A DNA stretch of 64,000 bases, from positions 1-64,000 of the forward strand of contig PAJP01000025.1 of the NCBI GenBank assembly GCA_002706095.1, given 5' to 3'. This DNA comes from Methylophaga sp. Its GTDB lineage: Bacteria; Pseudomonadota; Gammaproteobacteria; Nitrosococcales; Methylophagaceae. Position numbers and translations under genes: made by a program. The notes below the pieces were generated by a model that saw only the letters and a program-made list of their open reading frames with translations, had not been told where the DNA came from and did no database searches. Below are positions 9,133 to 19,316 of the stretch, one piece after another; position 1 is the first letter of the stretch, and the number at the start of each line of letters is the position of its first letter.

Positions 9133-11214
9133 TCACAGCTCGTCATCTTCAAAGTTGTAATTCATTTCAGGTGATGGCTCGTGGATATAATAACCTTGGG
9201 CATAATCTACACCTAAGCGCCACAACAGCGCTAAGCTATTCGCATCTGATACAAACTCCGCGATAGAACGCTTGCCCGCTTCTTTTGTCATTTCAATGAT
9301 GGCTTTGACAGCTGCCTGATTTTCAACATCATGTGCCATATTTTCAACAAATGTACCGTTGATTTTTAGATAATCCACATTAAATGCTTTCAGACTATTT
9401 GAGAAATCTATACCCGATCCAAAGTGCTCTAAACCAAATTCACAGCCCAAGCCTTGTAAACGTTCGATCACGTGCCTGACTTGCTCAACATTATCAATCG
9501 CCATTGTCTCACTGACTTCAAAAATAAGGGCGTGTGCATTCAGCTGTTGTGCTGAAAGTGAAGCGGATAACCAATCTACAAACGCTTCTTCATGAAGACT
9601 TTGCTCTGATAATTTGATGAAGAAACGTGTTTTAGGATAACGTTGACGATGAATGGTTAATGCTTTTAAAGCACTACGAATCACCCACTTATCTATCTCT
9701 GTCATCATTTTTAACTGAACAGCATGTTGGATAAAGCTATCCGCTGCAATCAGTTCGCCATTTACCTCAAGGCGCAATAATACTTCGTAAAATTCCTGCT
9801 CTTCACCATGCAAACTGACAATCGGTTGATAAAATAAAGTGAAGTTATCGTCCTGCAACGCTTTTTGTAGCTGCTGACGCCAGCTTTCGCTGGACTGCTG
9901 TCCAGTTTGATTTGTTTGAGCACGGAACCGTATGACCTGGTTTCCACCCGCATGCTGAGCTTTCATCGCCGCTCTATCTGCATTTTCTAACACAGCTTCA
10001 GCGGTCAACTGACTTTCATTAACGCGAGCGATACCCACACTGCAGCGTAAATCTATCGTTTTACCTGCAACATGTGACACGTAGTCATCAATGGTTCTTC
10101 GGAAAGACTCTGCGCGCTCATCAACATACGTATCGTCATGATTCGGTACGATTATGGTAAAGACCTGATCACCGTAATGGCCGATAACTTCCTGTTCAGC
10201 CAAGTTATCGTGCAATAAATCAGACACACTCTTCAAAATAACTTCGCTGGTAGCCAGTCCCACTTTTTCTTTTATCGAAAAGAAATCATCCAGTACCAAA
10301 TAGAGTAGTTGCGCATCGCCCTCACCCTCAGCAGCACGGTGCACAGTTTTTTCCAACTCAGTAATAAAACGACTACGGTTATATAAGCCGGTAAGTTGGT
10401 CATGATCATCCAGTACTGGGATAACAGCCTTAGGTTGTTGATTGATTACCGTATCGTCTCTGAGCACAACCTGAGTGCAATCTTCCCCTTCAACACGAGC
10501 GTGACTAAATTGAATTTCTGCCTTGAAGGTTATGCCTTCTGCTGTTAATCCATTGCCAGTCATCGTCACTGGGGGAGCATCCGTTTGCTCAGTAAACTGT
10601 CTGAATACCGCCTTAAATTTAGGATGGTCATCTGCACTGAATAAATCGAGAATCGGCAGCCCAGCAATATCTTCCGCCTCTTCATAACCAAACAAATTCA
10701 GGTAAGCCTGGTTTACATAGATATGCATCCCTTCATGCATATAAGCAACAGCATCTCTTGAACTATCAAGCAGTGTTTTAGAGCGTTTCTCACTCTCCCT
10801 GAGTGCTCGCTCATTACGTCGGGCTAAACGTCTGATAAATAGATTATCCAGCTCGCGATTAATCACAAACTGTAATCGTGGTTTATCTTCAAACAAGACA
10901 ACATCTTTTACGATGCTCGAAAAGTATTCCGTTTCATGTGATTTATCATCAGCAATGATGATGCAGGGCAGGTCTTTATCTAGATGCTGTATCAGGTTCA
11001 AAATATCCATCGGCTGAATATCAGCGATATTTTCTCGACATAAAATTAATTCCCAATTCTGGGCTGATAACAGCTTTTCAATTGCTGCAGGCTTATCTTC
11101 CCTTGTTGCTCTGACCGCATGTCCAGCACTACGGAGCACGTTGACGATAGCATCTGCATCGGTCAAAGAACTATCGATAATCAGTACTCGTAAAATGCCT
11201 TCTGCTCTCGCCAC
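9133..11214 (-). CDS. fimX: FimX-like c-di-GMP effector (REC-PAS-degenerate GGDEF-degenerate EAL)
   Basis: The 693-residue protein matches Pseudomonas FimX in length and order: a receiver-like domain (about 8-125), PAS (about 140-255), GGDEF (about 270-430) and EAL (about 440-690). The receiver domain lacks a convincing phosphoacceptor pocket. The GGDEF active site is HYGDQVF and the EAL motif is YEVLLRLE, so both catalytic centres are degraded as in FimX, which binds c-di-GMP rather than making or cutting it. FimX promotes type IV pilus assembly and twitching. No pilus gene is in this window. The gene starts 10 bases after plsC and is the last gene of the glyQ-glyS-gmhB-plsC run. Confidence 0.85.
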   Translation of the reverse strand: MARAEGILRVLIIDSSLTDADAIVNVLRSAGHAVRATREDKPAAIEKLLSAQNWELILCRENIADIQPMDILNLIQHLDKDLPCIIIADDKSHETEYFSSIVKDVVLFEDKPRLQFVINRELDNLFIRRLARRNERALRESEKRSKTLLDSSRDAVAYMHEGMHIYVNQAYLNLFGYEEAEDIAGLPILDLFSADDHPKFKAVFRQFTEQTDAPPVTMTGNGLTAEGITFKAEIQFSHARVEGEDCTQVVLRDDTVINQQPKAVIPVLDDHDQLTGLYNRSRFITELEKTVHRAAEGEGDAQLLYLVLDDFFSIKEKVGLATSEVILKSVSDLLHDNLAEQEVIGHYGDQVFTIIVPNHDDTYVDERAESFRRTIDDYVSHVAGKTIDLRCSVGIARVNESQLTAEAVLENADRAAMKAQHAGGNQVIRFRAQTNQTGQQSSESWRQQLQKALQDDNFTLFYQPIVSLHGEEQEFYEVLLRLEVNGELIAADSFIQHAVQLKMMTEIDKWVIRSALKALTIHRQRYPKTRFFIKLSEQSLHEEAFVDWLSASLSAQQLNAHALIFEVSETMAIDNVEQVRHVIERLQGLGCEFGLEHFGSGIDFSNSLKAFNVDYLKINGTFVENMAHDVENQAAVKAIIEMTKEAGKRSIAEFVSDANSLALLWRLGVDYAQGYYIHEPSPEMNYNFEDDEL

Positions 11215-11224
11215 GGTCGTTACC

Positions 11225-11968
11225 TTATTGTTCTTTCTTTTTGTCCAGAAGCATCGGTTTCTTACCTTCCAACTTGGTTTGTTGTATTTCCATCCACTCG
11301 AACAACTGCTGATTTAATTCAGCTGCAGATAGGCTATCGGTAGCTATCTTCTGACCTATAGTCATTTTTATTACACCAGGGTATTTCAAAAAACCATGTT
11401 TGGGCCATGATTTACCGGCATCATGACAGACAGGAATAACCGGATATCCGGTTTCTTTTGCCAGTCTGGCGCCACCAATTCCAAATCGACCAATATAGCC
11501 TTTTGCTATTCTGGTACCTTCCGGAAAAATCACCACCCAGGCACCCGATGTTAAACGATCTAAGCCTTGCTCTATCACTTGATTCAGGGCTTTCCGGCCT
11601 GCTTTACGGTCTATTGCAATAGGGTTTAGAGATGCTAATCCCCAACCAAAAAACGGAATCCAGAATAATTCACGCTTTAACACCCAGACCTGAGGCGGAA
11701 AGACAGCCTGTAATGCCAGGGTTTCCCATGAAGATTGATGTTTACATATGATTACGGCAGGTTCATCACCGATATGCTGACGACCCTCAACTTCGAGCTT
11801 TACCTGACAAATTTTATCTAATAGCCAGATATTGGATTTCGCCCACTGGCTGACGACGGCATAACGCCATTTAAATGGTAAAGGCCATAGCAGAACGCCT
11901 AAACAGGAAAATAATACTGCCGTCACCGCATGCAAAATAAAGAAAATAGTGGATCGAATATAGATCAT
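11225..11968 (-). CDS. plsC: 1-acyl-sn-glycerol-3-phosphate acyltransferase family protein
   Basis: Members of this family add the second acyl chain in phosphatidate synthesis at the inner membrane. A hydrophobic N-terminal segment spans about residues 5-28. The catalytic HX4D block appears as CKHQSSWET, so the acidic residue is Glu instead of Asp. The FPEGTR block follows near residue 150. Length is 247 aa. The start overlaps the gmhB stop (ATGA). The HX4E variant occurs in related acyltransferases of this group. The exact acyl acceptor is therefore less certain than the fold. Confidence 0.88.
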   Translation of the reverse strand: MIYIRSTIFFILHAVTAVLFSCLGVLLWPLPFKWRYAVVSQWAKSNIWLLDKICQVKLEVEGRQHIGDEPAVIICKHQSSWETLALQAVFPPQVWVLKRELFWIPFFGWGLASLNPIAIDRKAGRKALNQVIEQGLDRLTSGAWVVIFPEGTRIAKGYIGRFGIGGARLAKETGYPVIPVCHDAGKSWPKHGFLKYPGVIKMTIGQKIATDSLSAAELNQQLFEWMEIQQTKLEGKKPMLLDKKKEQ

Positions 11969-12507
11969 TGTAATTTGCGTTCTAATAGGGCTGTAGCGAC
12001 ACTCGCCAGATCATCATAAACCTCTACACCGTCTGGAATGCCTGCAGCCAGAGTCTTCTCACCTTTACCTGTTCTAACCAATATAGGCCGGGCCTGAGAT
12101 AACATCGCCGCCTGAATATCACGAAGAGAATCACCCACAGCAGGTACATTGTCCAGATTCACACGTAAACGATGGGCTAGATCCACGAAAGAGCCATTCT
12201 TTGGCTTGCGACACTGACAATCATCTTCCGGACCATGAGGGCAAAACATGATCGCCTCAATTTTGCCACCAACCTGAGCCAGCATACGACGCATTTTGCT
12301 GTGAATACGGTTTAAGGTTTCTACATCAAACAAACCACGCGCGATACCAGATTGATTGGTAATCACTACCACCCGGTATCCCGCATAATTTAATCGAGCA
12401 ATCGCTTCGAGGCTGCCGTCAATCGGCTCCCACTCTGCCGGATTTTTAATGAAATCATCCGAATCATGATTGATGACGCCATCTCGGTCCAGAATAATCA
12501 GCGACAT
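11965..12507 (-). CDS. gmhB: D-glycero-beta-D-manno-heptose-1,7-bisphosphate 7-phosphatase
   Basis: GmhB is a HAD-family phosphatase of the ADP-heptose pathway for lipopolysaccharide inner core. The nucleophile motif LDRDGVIN is at residues 6-13. The zinc-binding loop CPHGPEDDCQCRKP is near residues 92-105. The motif PAVGDSLRDIQAA supplies the metal-binding Asp. The 180-residue length is typical. It begins 11 bases after glyS and overlaps plsC. This glyS-gmhB-plsC order is common in gammaproteobacteria. Confidence 0.95.
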   Translation of the reverse strand: MSLIILDRDGVINHDSDDFIKNPAEWEPIDGSLEAIARLNYAGYRVVVITNQSGIARGLFDVETLNRIHSKMRRMLAQVGGKIEAIMFCPHGPEDDCQCRKPKNGSFVDLAHRLRVNLDNVPAVGDSLRDIQAAMLSQARPILVRTGKGEKTLAAGIPDGVEVYDDLASVATALLERKLQ

Positions 12508-12518
12508 AATTGCTCCTG

Positions 12519-14597
12519 TTACTCCTGCAAGCAGGAAATATCGGCAACCCCTAAAAATAAGGCTCGGGTTTGATTGAGTAAGGCTAATCGATTGTTTCTC
12601 ACTGCCTCATCATCAGACATTACCATGACTTGCTCAAAAAAAGCATCGATGGTTTCACGCATGCCGGCAAGATAATTCAAAATGCCCGCATAATCTGATG
12701 CAGCATAGAGAGGCATCAAGGCTTGTTGTGCCGCCACAACCTGTTCAGCCAGCGCTTTTTCAGCTGGTTCAACTAACAGGCCAGGCTCAACAACCAGGCC
12801 TTCTTGCTCAGCCTCATTTTTACGCAAAATATTACCAATACGCTTATTACCGGCTGCCAGCGACTCTGCTTGCTCCAATTTTCTAAACTCGGCTACAGCA
12901 TTCAGTCTTTGCATGAAATCAAGCGGTTGCGTTGGTGATACTGCCAGCACTGACTCGTACTCATCCGCTTTAGCCCCTTGGTCGATAACATAACCACGCA
13001 GACGATCGTAAAAATACTGCATCACCTGAGTTGTCACATCATCTTCAGTCAGAATATCAACAAAGTTGTTGACCGCTTCAGAGATAAGCTCGAACAGATC
13101 AAGAGACAGTTGACGCTCAATAATAATACGCAGCACACCTAATGCCGCACGTCGTAAGGCAAACGGGTCTTTAACACCAGAAGGCGGCTGGCCAATACCA
13201 AACAGACCAACAATCGTATCCAGTTTTTCGGCTAAACTGACGGCGATACCAGTTGCTGTTTGCGGCAGCTCATCACCGGCAAACCGTGGACGATATTGCT
13301 CATCCAGTGCTTCCGCGACATCAGCAGGCTCACCATCCAATTGAGCATAATAACGGCCCATGATGCCCTGTAACTCAGGAAACTCACCGACCATTTCCGT
13401 AACAAGATCACATTTTGCTAATAATGCTGCACGTTCAGCTAACTTAGCTTCACTTCCCATCTGTTGTGCAATGCTGGCGGCTAAGGCTGCAACACGCTGA
13501 GATTTGTCATAAACCGTGCCTAACTTATTCTGGAACACAATGGTTTTTAACTGTTCTTGGCGAGCAGCCAAAGGTGACTTGCGATCCGTTTCCCAGAAAA
13601 AGGCCGCATCACTCAGTCGTGGCAGAATCACACGTTCATTACCGGCAATCACTTGTGCCGGATCCTGACTAGCGATATTACAGATAGTGATGAAATGCGG
13701 CAGTAAATCCCCATTCTTTGCTCGTACCGCGAAATATTTCTGATGACCTTCCATTGATGAAATCAACGCTTCAGGAGGTAATTCTAGAAAACGCTGATCA
13801 AAGTTACCTGCTAGGGCCACGGGCCACTCCACTAAGCCAGTCACTTCCTCAAGTAACTCAGGATTAATCACGGCATCACCACCGAGGCTGGCTGCCAGTT
13901 CATTTACCTGCCCATGAATCGCCTGTTTTCTGGCTTCGTAATCCACCATCACATGGCCTTCTGTTTCCAGTTGTGGTGCATAAGTCATCGGTGTGCTGAT
14001 ACGGATAGGCTGAGGATGGTGGAAACGATGACCAACCGTAAAACGGTCTGCGCTCACGCCGAGTAATTCGACAGGAACAATGTCATCCCCCAGTAACACA
14101 ACCAACCAGTGAACAGGACGAACAAACTCACCCGGCAAGTCGCCCCAGCGCATACGCTTGGGAATGGGTAAAGCATTTAACGATTGCTGAATGATGTCTG
14201 GCAATAAAGTGGCGGTTTCAGCCCCTTTTTGCTGTTGTCTGAAGATTAACCATGCGCCTTTTTCTGTCTGCATCGTTTCCAAATCATCAACATCCACGCC
14301 ACAAGAACGAGCGAAGCCTTGTAAGGCTTTGGTCGGATTACCATCTTCATCAAATGCGGCGGTTACGGCCGGGCCACGTCGTTCTACAGTGAGATCATCT
14401 TGTTGCGTTTGTAACTTCGAAATCACTAAAGCCAAACGTCTTGGTGTAGCGTAAGCACGAATTGCATCAAAGCTTAGCTCAGCATTTTTTAGGCCTTGTT
14501 CAACCCCTTGGTGAAATGCCTGACTCAATTTCAACAAAGCCTTCGGCGGTAATTCTTCTGTGCCTACCTCAATAAGCAAATCCTGTGTCTGACTCAT
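12519..14597 (-). CDS. glyS: Glycine-tRNA ligase beta subunit
   Basis: This is the 692-residue beta subunit of the alpha2-beta2 glycyl-tRNA synthetase. It opens with the family's [16 protein letters not shown]. It also contains [10 protein letters not shown] and the HD-like segment [19 protein letters not shown]. It overlaps the glyQ stop by four bases, so the two subunits are translationally coupled. Confidence 0.97.
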   Translation of the reverse strand: MSQTQDLLIEVGTEELPPKALLKLSQAFHQGVEQGLKNAELSFDAIRAYATPRRLALVISKLQTQQDDLTVERRGPAVTAAFDEDGNPTKALQGFARSCGVDVDDLETMQTEKGAWLIFRQQQKGAETATLLPDIIQQSLNALPIPKRMRWGDLPGEFVRPVHWLVVLLGDDIVPVELLGVSADRFTVGHRFHHPQPIRISTPMTYAPQLETEGHVMVDYEARKQAIHGQVNELAASLGGDAVINPELLEEVTGLVEWPVALAGNFDQRFLELPPEALISSMEGHQKYFAVRAKNGDLLPHFITICNIASQDPAQVIAGNERVILPRLSDAAFFWETDRKSPLAARQEQLKTIVFQNKLGTVYDKSQRVAALAASIAQQMGSEAKLAERAALLAKCDLVTEMVGEFPELQGIMGRYYAQLDGEPADVAEALDEQYRPRFAGDELPQTATGIAVSLAEKLDTIVGLFGIGQPPSGVKDPFALRRAALGVLRIIIERQLSLDLFELISEAVNNFVDILTEDDVTTQVMQYFYDRLRGYVIDQGAKADEYESVLAVSPTQPLDFMQRLNAVAEFRKLEQAESLAAGNKRIGNILRKNEAEQEGLVVEPGLLVEPAEKALAEQVVAAQQALMPLYAASDYAGILNYLAGMRETIDAFFEQVMVMSDDEAVRNNRLALLNQTRALFLGVADISCLQE

Positions 14598-15532
14598 GCC
14601 TGTGCCTCCTTATTTTCAGACTGAACCATTGGAAAACCTAATGATTCACGTCTGTCGTAATAGGCCTGAGCAACGGCTCTGGCTAAGGTACGTACACGGA
14701 GGATAAATCGCTGTCTTTCTGTCACGGAAATGGCTTTTCTTGCATCGAGTAAGTTAAACGTATGTGACGCTTTCAACACCAGCTCATAGGCAGGTAGCGG
14801 TAAACCTGCTTCTATCATGCGTTGACTTTCACGTTCACAGGTATCAAATGTGGTGAATAAACTGTCCACATCGGCATGTTCGAAGTTGTAAGTCGACATT
14901 TCGACTTCGTTTTGGTGGAACACGTCACCATAAGTGACTTTACCCATAGGACCATCTGCCCAGATTAAGTCATAGACACTGCTCACACCTTGCAGGTACA
15001 TTGCTATACGTTCCAGACCGTAGGTAATTTCACCGGTGACGGGTCGACATTCGAGTCCACCCACCTGTTGGAAATAGGTGAACTGTGTGACTTCCATACC
15101 GTTCAACCATACTTCCCAACCAAGCCCCCATGCACCGAGGGTCGGTGATTCCCAGTTATCTTCGACAAAACGCACATCATGAATAGCAGTATCCAGCCCC
15201 AGCATTTCCAGAGAGCCTAAATAGAGTTCCTGAATGTTGATAGGTGACGGTTTTAAAACGACCTGAAACTGGTAATAGTGTTGGAGACGATTTGGGTTTT
15301 CGCCATAGCGACCATCGGTCGGACGACGTGAAGGCTGAACATAAGCAGCACTCCATGGTTCAGGGCCAATCGCGCGCAAAAATGTCGCTGGATGGAATGT
15401 CCCTGCACCGACTTCCATATCGTAAGGTTGGAGAAGCACACAGCCCTGCTCAGCCCAGTACTGTTGCAGCCTGAGGATCAGTTCCTGAAAGGTTCTTGGC
15501 GTTTCCGCCTTCATCACCGCTGTCTTAGTCAT
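14594..15532 (-). CDS. glyQ: Glycine-tRNA ligase alpha subunit
   Basis: This is the catalytic subunit of the heterotetrameric class II glycyl-tRNA synthetase. It shows [13 protein letters not shown] near the N-terminus, then [20 protein letters not shown], and [20 protein letters not shown] as the class II core. I prefer the ATG at 15532 (312 aa). The frame extends to a TTG at 15559 without an evident ribosome site, and another ATG lies six codons inside. It is the first gene of the five-gene minus-strand run. Confidence 0.95.
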   Translation of the reverse strand: MTKTAVMKAETPRTFQELILRLQQYWAEQGCVLLQPYDMEVGAGTFHPATFLRAIGPEPWSAAYVQPSRRPTDGRYGENPNRLQHYYQFQVVLKPSPINIQELYLGSLEMLGLDTAIHDVRFVEDNWESPTLGAWGLGWEVWLNGMEVTQFTYFQQVGGLECRPVTGEITYGLERIAMYLQGVSSVYDLIWADGPMGKVTYGDVFHQNEVEMSTYNFEHADVDSLFTTFDTCERESQRMIEAGLPLPAYELVLKASHTFNLLDARKAISVTERQRFILRVRTLARAVAQAYYDRRESLGFPMVQSENKEAQA

Positions 15533-15702
15533 TAGCTCGATTTCACAATCCAAAGTCAAAACATACGGGATTATAGCGAATACAGAGCTGACTGTAGAGG
15601 TCGACAGCAGATAAATCTGATACGAGAAAGCCTAAGCACACATTTTCCTCGCCACTCCATTGTCACCATTCAGGTACAATTCACCACCTGAGTCAGGCAA
15701 TC

Positions 15703-16659
15703 ATGAGAGTGACTATGCAACGAACCATTGGCATCGTTATGGATCCGATCGATCGGATTAATACCAAAAAAGACAGTAGTCTTGCGATGATGCTAGCCGC
15801 GCAGCAGCGAGACTGGCAGATTTTATTTATGGAACAGCAAGACCTTTTTCTATCTGAGGGAAAAGTTTTTGCTGAAATGCGCAGTCTTCGCGTGTTTGAT
15901 GACCCGCAGCACTGGTTTGAACTGGGTGAAAAAGTCACTCGACCCATCACTGATGTAGAAGCCATATTGATGCGTAAAGATCCGCCATTTGATATGGAAT
16001 ATATCTACAGCACTTATTTGCTGGAACAAGCTCAGGCTAATGGCGTGCTTATTATCAATGATCCACAAAGCCTGCGTGATGCCAATGAAAAACTCTTTAC
16101 CGCCTGGTTTCCGCAATGCTGTCCTCCCACTCTGGTGACACGCCAGAAACATCTGATAAAAGATTTCCAGCAAACGCATGGCGATATTATTCTTAAACCG
16201 CTTGATGGCATGGGTGGTGCGTCGATATTTCGCATCAATCAGGGCGATCCTAATTTCTCAGTTATCGTCGAAACGCTGTCAGAACATGGAAAACGTTCGG
16301 TCATGGCGCAAAAGTATTTGCCGGCAATCAAAGACGGCGACAAACGTATTCTGTTGATAAATGGTGAGCCGGTGCCTTACGCCCTGGCCCGCATCCCAGC
16401 TGAAGGTGAAACGCGCGGCAACCTTGCTGCAGGTGGGCGAGCCGAAGGTCGGCCACTGACTGACAGGGATCGTTGGATCTGCGAGCAGGTTGGCCCCAAA
16501 CTACGCGAAAAAGGCTTAATTTTTGTCGGACTGGACGTCATTGGTGATTATCTGACAGAGATAAATGTCACCAGCCCGACCTGTATCCGTGAACTTGATA
16601 GACAATTTGGTATCAATATTGGTGCCGACTTAATGACAGCGATAGATAAACTTTTATGA
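15703..16659 (+). CDS. gshB: Glutathione synthetase
   Basis: GshB is an ATP-grasp enzyme that adds glycine to gamma-glutamylcysteine. It shows the GIVMDPIDRIN start, LMRKDPPFDMEYIY, ILKPLDGMGGASIFR and the metal site GLDVIGDYLTEINVTSP near the C-terminus. Length is 318 aa. An ATG four codons later (15715), behind GAGAGTG, is an alternative start. Glutathione matters in methylotrophs for formaldehyde tolerance, though no glutathione-dependent formaldehyde pathway gene is here. The stop overlaps the apbE start (ATGA). Confidence 0.97.
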   Translation: MRVTMQRTIGIVMDPIDRINTKKDSSLAMMLAAQQRDWQILFMEQQDLFLSEGKVFAEMRSLRVFDDPQHWFELGEKVTRPITDVEAILMRKDPPFDMEYIYSTYLLEQAQANGVLIINDPQSLRDANEKLFTAWFPQCCPPTLVTRQKHLIKDFQQTHGDIILKPLDGMGGASIFRINQGDPNFSVIVETLSEHGKRSVMAQKYLPAIKDGDKRILLINGEPVPYALARIPAEGETRGNLAAGGRAEGRPLTDRDRWICEQVGPKLREKGLIFVGLDVIGDYLTEINVTSPTCIRELDRQFGINIGADLMTAIDKLL

Positions 16660-17711
16660 TGAAACTCTTTCCTCTTTTATTAATTCTAGTAGCCCTACTC
16701 ACCGCTTGTGGAGAACAACAAGAAAGCGCCCGCCAAGCGAAGTTTTATGCCTTTGGTACTGAGATTGATGTCAGCCTTTATGGCGTAGATGCTGAAACAG
16801 CTGAAAAAACCGTTGATGCTTTGGAAGACTCATTCAACGCCATCAACGACACCTGGCATGCCTGGAAACCCAGCACCTTAACTCGAATAAATAAAGCTAT
16901 CGCGAATGGCGAATCAGTTGAAATCAAACCTCAAGTCGCTGCCGTTATCGAAGAAGCGGCCACCTATGCCAAGGAAAGTCATCATTTATTCAACCCGGCC
17001 GCTGGTAAATTATTTGAGCTCTGGGGTTACCATCGTGATGATTGGTTTGAATCGCGCCCGCCACCCGCTCAAGACAAAATCGACGCCTGGTTAAAAGCCG
17101 CCCCCAGTATGGAAAATATTCATATTCAAGATAATATTCTCACCAGTGATAATCCTATGGTGAAACTGGGCTTTGGTGGTTTTGCCAAAGGCACAGCGGT
17201 AGATGCCGCCATTGAGGCACTGAAAAAACAAGGTGTGAATAATGCCATCATCAATATCGGTGGTGATTTACGTGCCATTGGTAAGCATGGTCATCGCCCT
17301 TGGGTCATTGGCATCCGTCACCCACGCAAAGAAGCCGCTATGCTGGCTTCCGTAGCCGTTTCGGGTGATGAAAGTGTTTTCACCTCGGGTGACTACGAAA
17401 GATTCTTCACCTATGAAGGTAAACGTTATCCTCATATATTGGACCCAAGAACAGGTTATCCGGCTCAGGATAATATCTCTGCAACGGTTATTCATCAGCA
17501 AGCCGCTCGTGCTGATGCCGCAGCGACCGCATTAATCGTGGCTGGCAAAGACTGGCCAGAGATTGCCGCATCAATGGGGATCAAGGAAGTAATGATTGTT
17601 CGAGCTGATGGTCAAGTCGAAATGACCCCATCCATGCAGAAAAAAATTCATTTTACTGACAAATCAACTCAACCGATTTTACGTGAAATAGGCACAACAA
17701 CGACTCCATAA
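16656..17711 (+). CDS. apbE: FAD:protein FMN transferase, lipoprotein
   Basis: ApbE covalently attaches FMN to threonines of partner flavoproteins such as Nqr and Rnf subunits. The protein has a lipobox LLTACG with the lipidated Cys at residue 18. The family core follows: KFYAFGTEIDVSLYG, LGFGGFAKGTAVD, INIGGDLRAIG, and HILDPRTGYP with its metal ligand. Length is 351 aa. It is coupled to gshB by a four-base overlap and to the TonB-like gene by a two-base gap. In many gammaproteobacteria gshB is followed directly by a tonB gene, so apbE looks inserted into that order here. Confidence 0.93.
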   Translation: MMKLFPLLLILVALLTACGEQQESARQAKFYAFGTEIDVSLYGVDAETAEKTVDALEDSFNAINDTWHAWKPSTLTRINKAIANGESVEIKPQVAAVIEEAATYAKESHHLFNPAAGKLFELWGYHRDDWFESRPPPAQDKIDAWLKAAPSMENIHIQDNILTSDNPMVKLGFGGFAKGTAVDAAIEALKKQGVNNAIINIGGDLRAIGKHGHRPWVIGIRHPRKEAAMLASVAVSGDESVFTSGDYERFFTYEGKRYPHILDPRTGYPAQDNISATVIHQQAARADAAATALIVAGKDWPEIAASMGIKEVMIVRADGQVEMTPSMQKKIHFTDKSTQPILREIGTTTTP

Positions 17712-17713
17712 TC

Positions 17714-18736
17714 ATGGCTACCAGCGCATCATCAGATCGACTTATTTTTACTTTGCTGTTTTCAGTCATCCTGCATCTGGTGATTGTGCTGGGCGTGAGC
17801 TTTGATGTGTTTTCAAAACCCACCAATGCACCTGCGAATAATCTTGATATCACATTGGTGAAACAACAAGACAAAATCAAACCGGAAGAGGCAGACTTTC
17901 TGGCGCAGGCCAATAATGAAGGTGGAGGTGAGCTTGATACACCGACCCCAGAACCAACAAAAGATAAACCTGTCCCGGTCACCAAAGATGTTCCATCAGC
18001 ACCGCCGCCAGCACCAAAAACAGACACTGTCGCCGACACGGAAACAGTTGCGGTACAACCTCCGGCTCCAGAGCCAACACCACCAAAACCCAAAGAAGTA
18101 GAACCTAAGCCTGAAGTCAAAAAACCTAAACCACAGCCCAAGGCAAAACCCGTTCCTCAACCTGAAAAGCCCGTTAAAAAGCTCACTCAGGAAAAAGCGG
18201 AACGCAAGGTAGAAAAAACCGAGACAGCAGAAACCGCAGCTAAAACTGAAGCAGAACCTGAAAAGATCACTAAACCTGACATTTCTGCCCGTGATTTGAT
18301 GATGCAAGCCAGAAGTGAAATCAGCGAGCTGCAGGAAAAACTCGATAAAAGCACTAAAGCACTGAGTGAAAGACCAAAAAAACGACGTATTTCAGCCTCT
18401 ACCAAAGAGTTTGCTGCCGCTGCCTATATGAAAGCGTGGGAAATGAAGGTCGAGCGAATAGGTAATATGAACTACCCGCAGGAAGCGAGGCAAAAAGGCC
18501 TAAGTGGTAGCCTGATGTTGTCTGTAGATATTAATCCTGACGGCAGTGTGCCAGCGGGTGGCATCGTCGTATCACGTTCATCAGGCCATAAAGTACTGGA
18601 TGATGCCGCGGTCAAGATCGTCCGACTGGGTGCGCCTTATGCTGCCATACCGGAAGATGTATTGAAAAATAACGATATGCTGACCGTGATTCGTACCTGG
18701 AAGTTTGAAACTGGTCGAGGCCTGTCAACAAGATAA
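17714..18736 (+). CDS. TonB-like energy transducer protein
   Basis: TonB proteins link the proton motive force at the inner membrane to outer-membrane receptors. One N-terminal membrane anchor is at residues 10-30. A long linker rich in Pro, Lys, Glu and Thr (about 70-190) should span the periplasm. A short coiled-coil-prone part follows near 195-220, then a TonB C-terminal domain (about 250-335) with MNYPQEARQKGLSGSLMLS and TVIRTWKFETG. At 340 aa it is longer than E. coli TonB. No exbB or exbD is beside it, so it may be one of several TonB paralogues. The low-complexity linker produces long false frames on the opposite strand. Confidence 0.88.
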   Translation: MATSASSDRLIFTLLFSVILHLVIVLGVSFDVFSKPTNAPANNLDITLVKQQDKIKPEEADFLAQANNEGGGELDTPTPEPTKDKPVPVTKDVPSAPPPAPKTDTVADTETVAVQPPAPEPTPPKPKEVEPKPEVKKPKPQPKAKPVPQPEKPVKKLTQEKAERKVEKTETAETAAKTEAEPEKITKPDISARDLMMQARSEISELQEKLDKSTKALSERPKKRRISASTKEFAAAAYMKAWEMKVERIGNMNYPQEARQKGLSGSLMLSVDINPDGSVPAGGIVVSRSSGHKVLDDAAVKIVRLGAPYAAIPEDVLKNNDMLTVIRTWKFETGRGLSTR

Positions 18737-18738
18737 AA

Positions 18739-18772
18739 AAAGCCGGCAACAAGGCATTGTTACCGGCTTAAC
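18739..18772 (+). terminator. Probable terminator after the tonB-like gene
   Basis: AAGCCGG and CCGGCTT pair around a loop that itself can pair further (CAACAA with TTGTTA). A run of A precedes the stem. The T run on the plus strand is short, so on the plus strand it is a moderate terminator. On the minus strand the stem is followed by a T run and would end the convergent gene. Confidence 0.7.
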
Positions 18773-18778
18773 TGAATA

Positions 18779-19213
18779 TTACTGAAATAAATACTGGCGA
18801 ATTTCTTGCTCGCTTTTATTGATAAAGTTTTTATTAATGGTCTGACTGATATATTTTTGTGTCACTTCACCCATTTGCTGCTTGAGTGCCCCCAGAAAGC
18901 TGGGTGGGGAAATCAACACAAGGTCGTTGACATCACCTGTGCGGCGAGCCGTCTCCAAACGCTCACTTAAGTCATGAGCAAACATCTGCATTTCCTGTTT
19001 TTTCGGTTCCGTTTTGGACTCCATCGCATGACGCCCTCCAGAACCATAACTATCGAAACCTCGCCCCGGCTCGTCAGATACTAAGTCCTGATTATGAGCG
19101 CGACTGGCAGTGTTGACCATGTCATCGATTTCCTTAAGTGGACTAGTCCGACTCTCAACAGAAAAAATCCGAGCCCGACTGCTCTCGGCGACAACGATCC
19201 ACTTTTTCTTCAT
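18779..19213 (-). CDS. Host attachment protein family (baeRF/eRF1-like fold) member
   Basis: The 144-residue product begins KKKWIVVAESSRARIFSVE and contains RAHNQDLVSDEPGR, AHDLSERLETARR and LVLISPPSFLGALK. This is the pattern of the family named protein required for attachment to host cells, now grouped with bacterial eRF1-like proteins. I chose the ATG at 19213 because AAGGAGAA precedes it. The frame extends 20 codons upstream without support. It stands alone between a convergent tonB-like gene and the CYTH gene. The biochemical role of the family in free-living bacteria is not established. Confidence 0.8.
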   Translation of the reverse strand: MKKKWIVVAESSRARIFSVESRTSPLKEIDDMVNTASRAHNQDLVSDEPGRGFDSYGSGGRHAMESKTEPKKQEMQMFAHDLSERLETARRTGDVNDLVLISPPSFLGALKQQMGEVTQKYISQTINKNFINKSEQEIRQYLFQ

Positions 19214-19316
19214 AGTCGATTCTCCTTCTCGCTTGGGAAAACAAGCAACACAGAGCAATAAGCGGGAAATCACCCTGCATCATCATTAACTTGATAGAAG
19301 CAATGGTTCGACTATA

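Noticed and set aside
17653-18405. Gly/Phe-rich minus-strand frames opposite the tonB-like gene
   Set aside because: They mirror the Pro/Lys-rich linker codons of the real gene; the composition explains their length.
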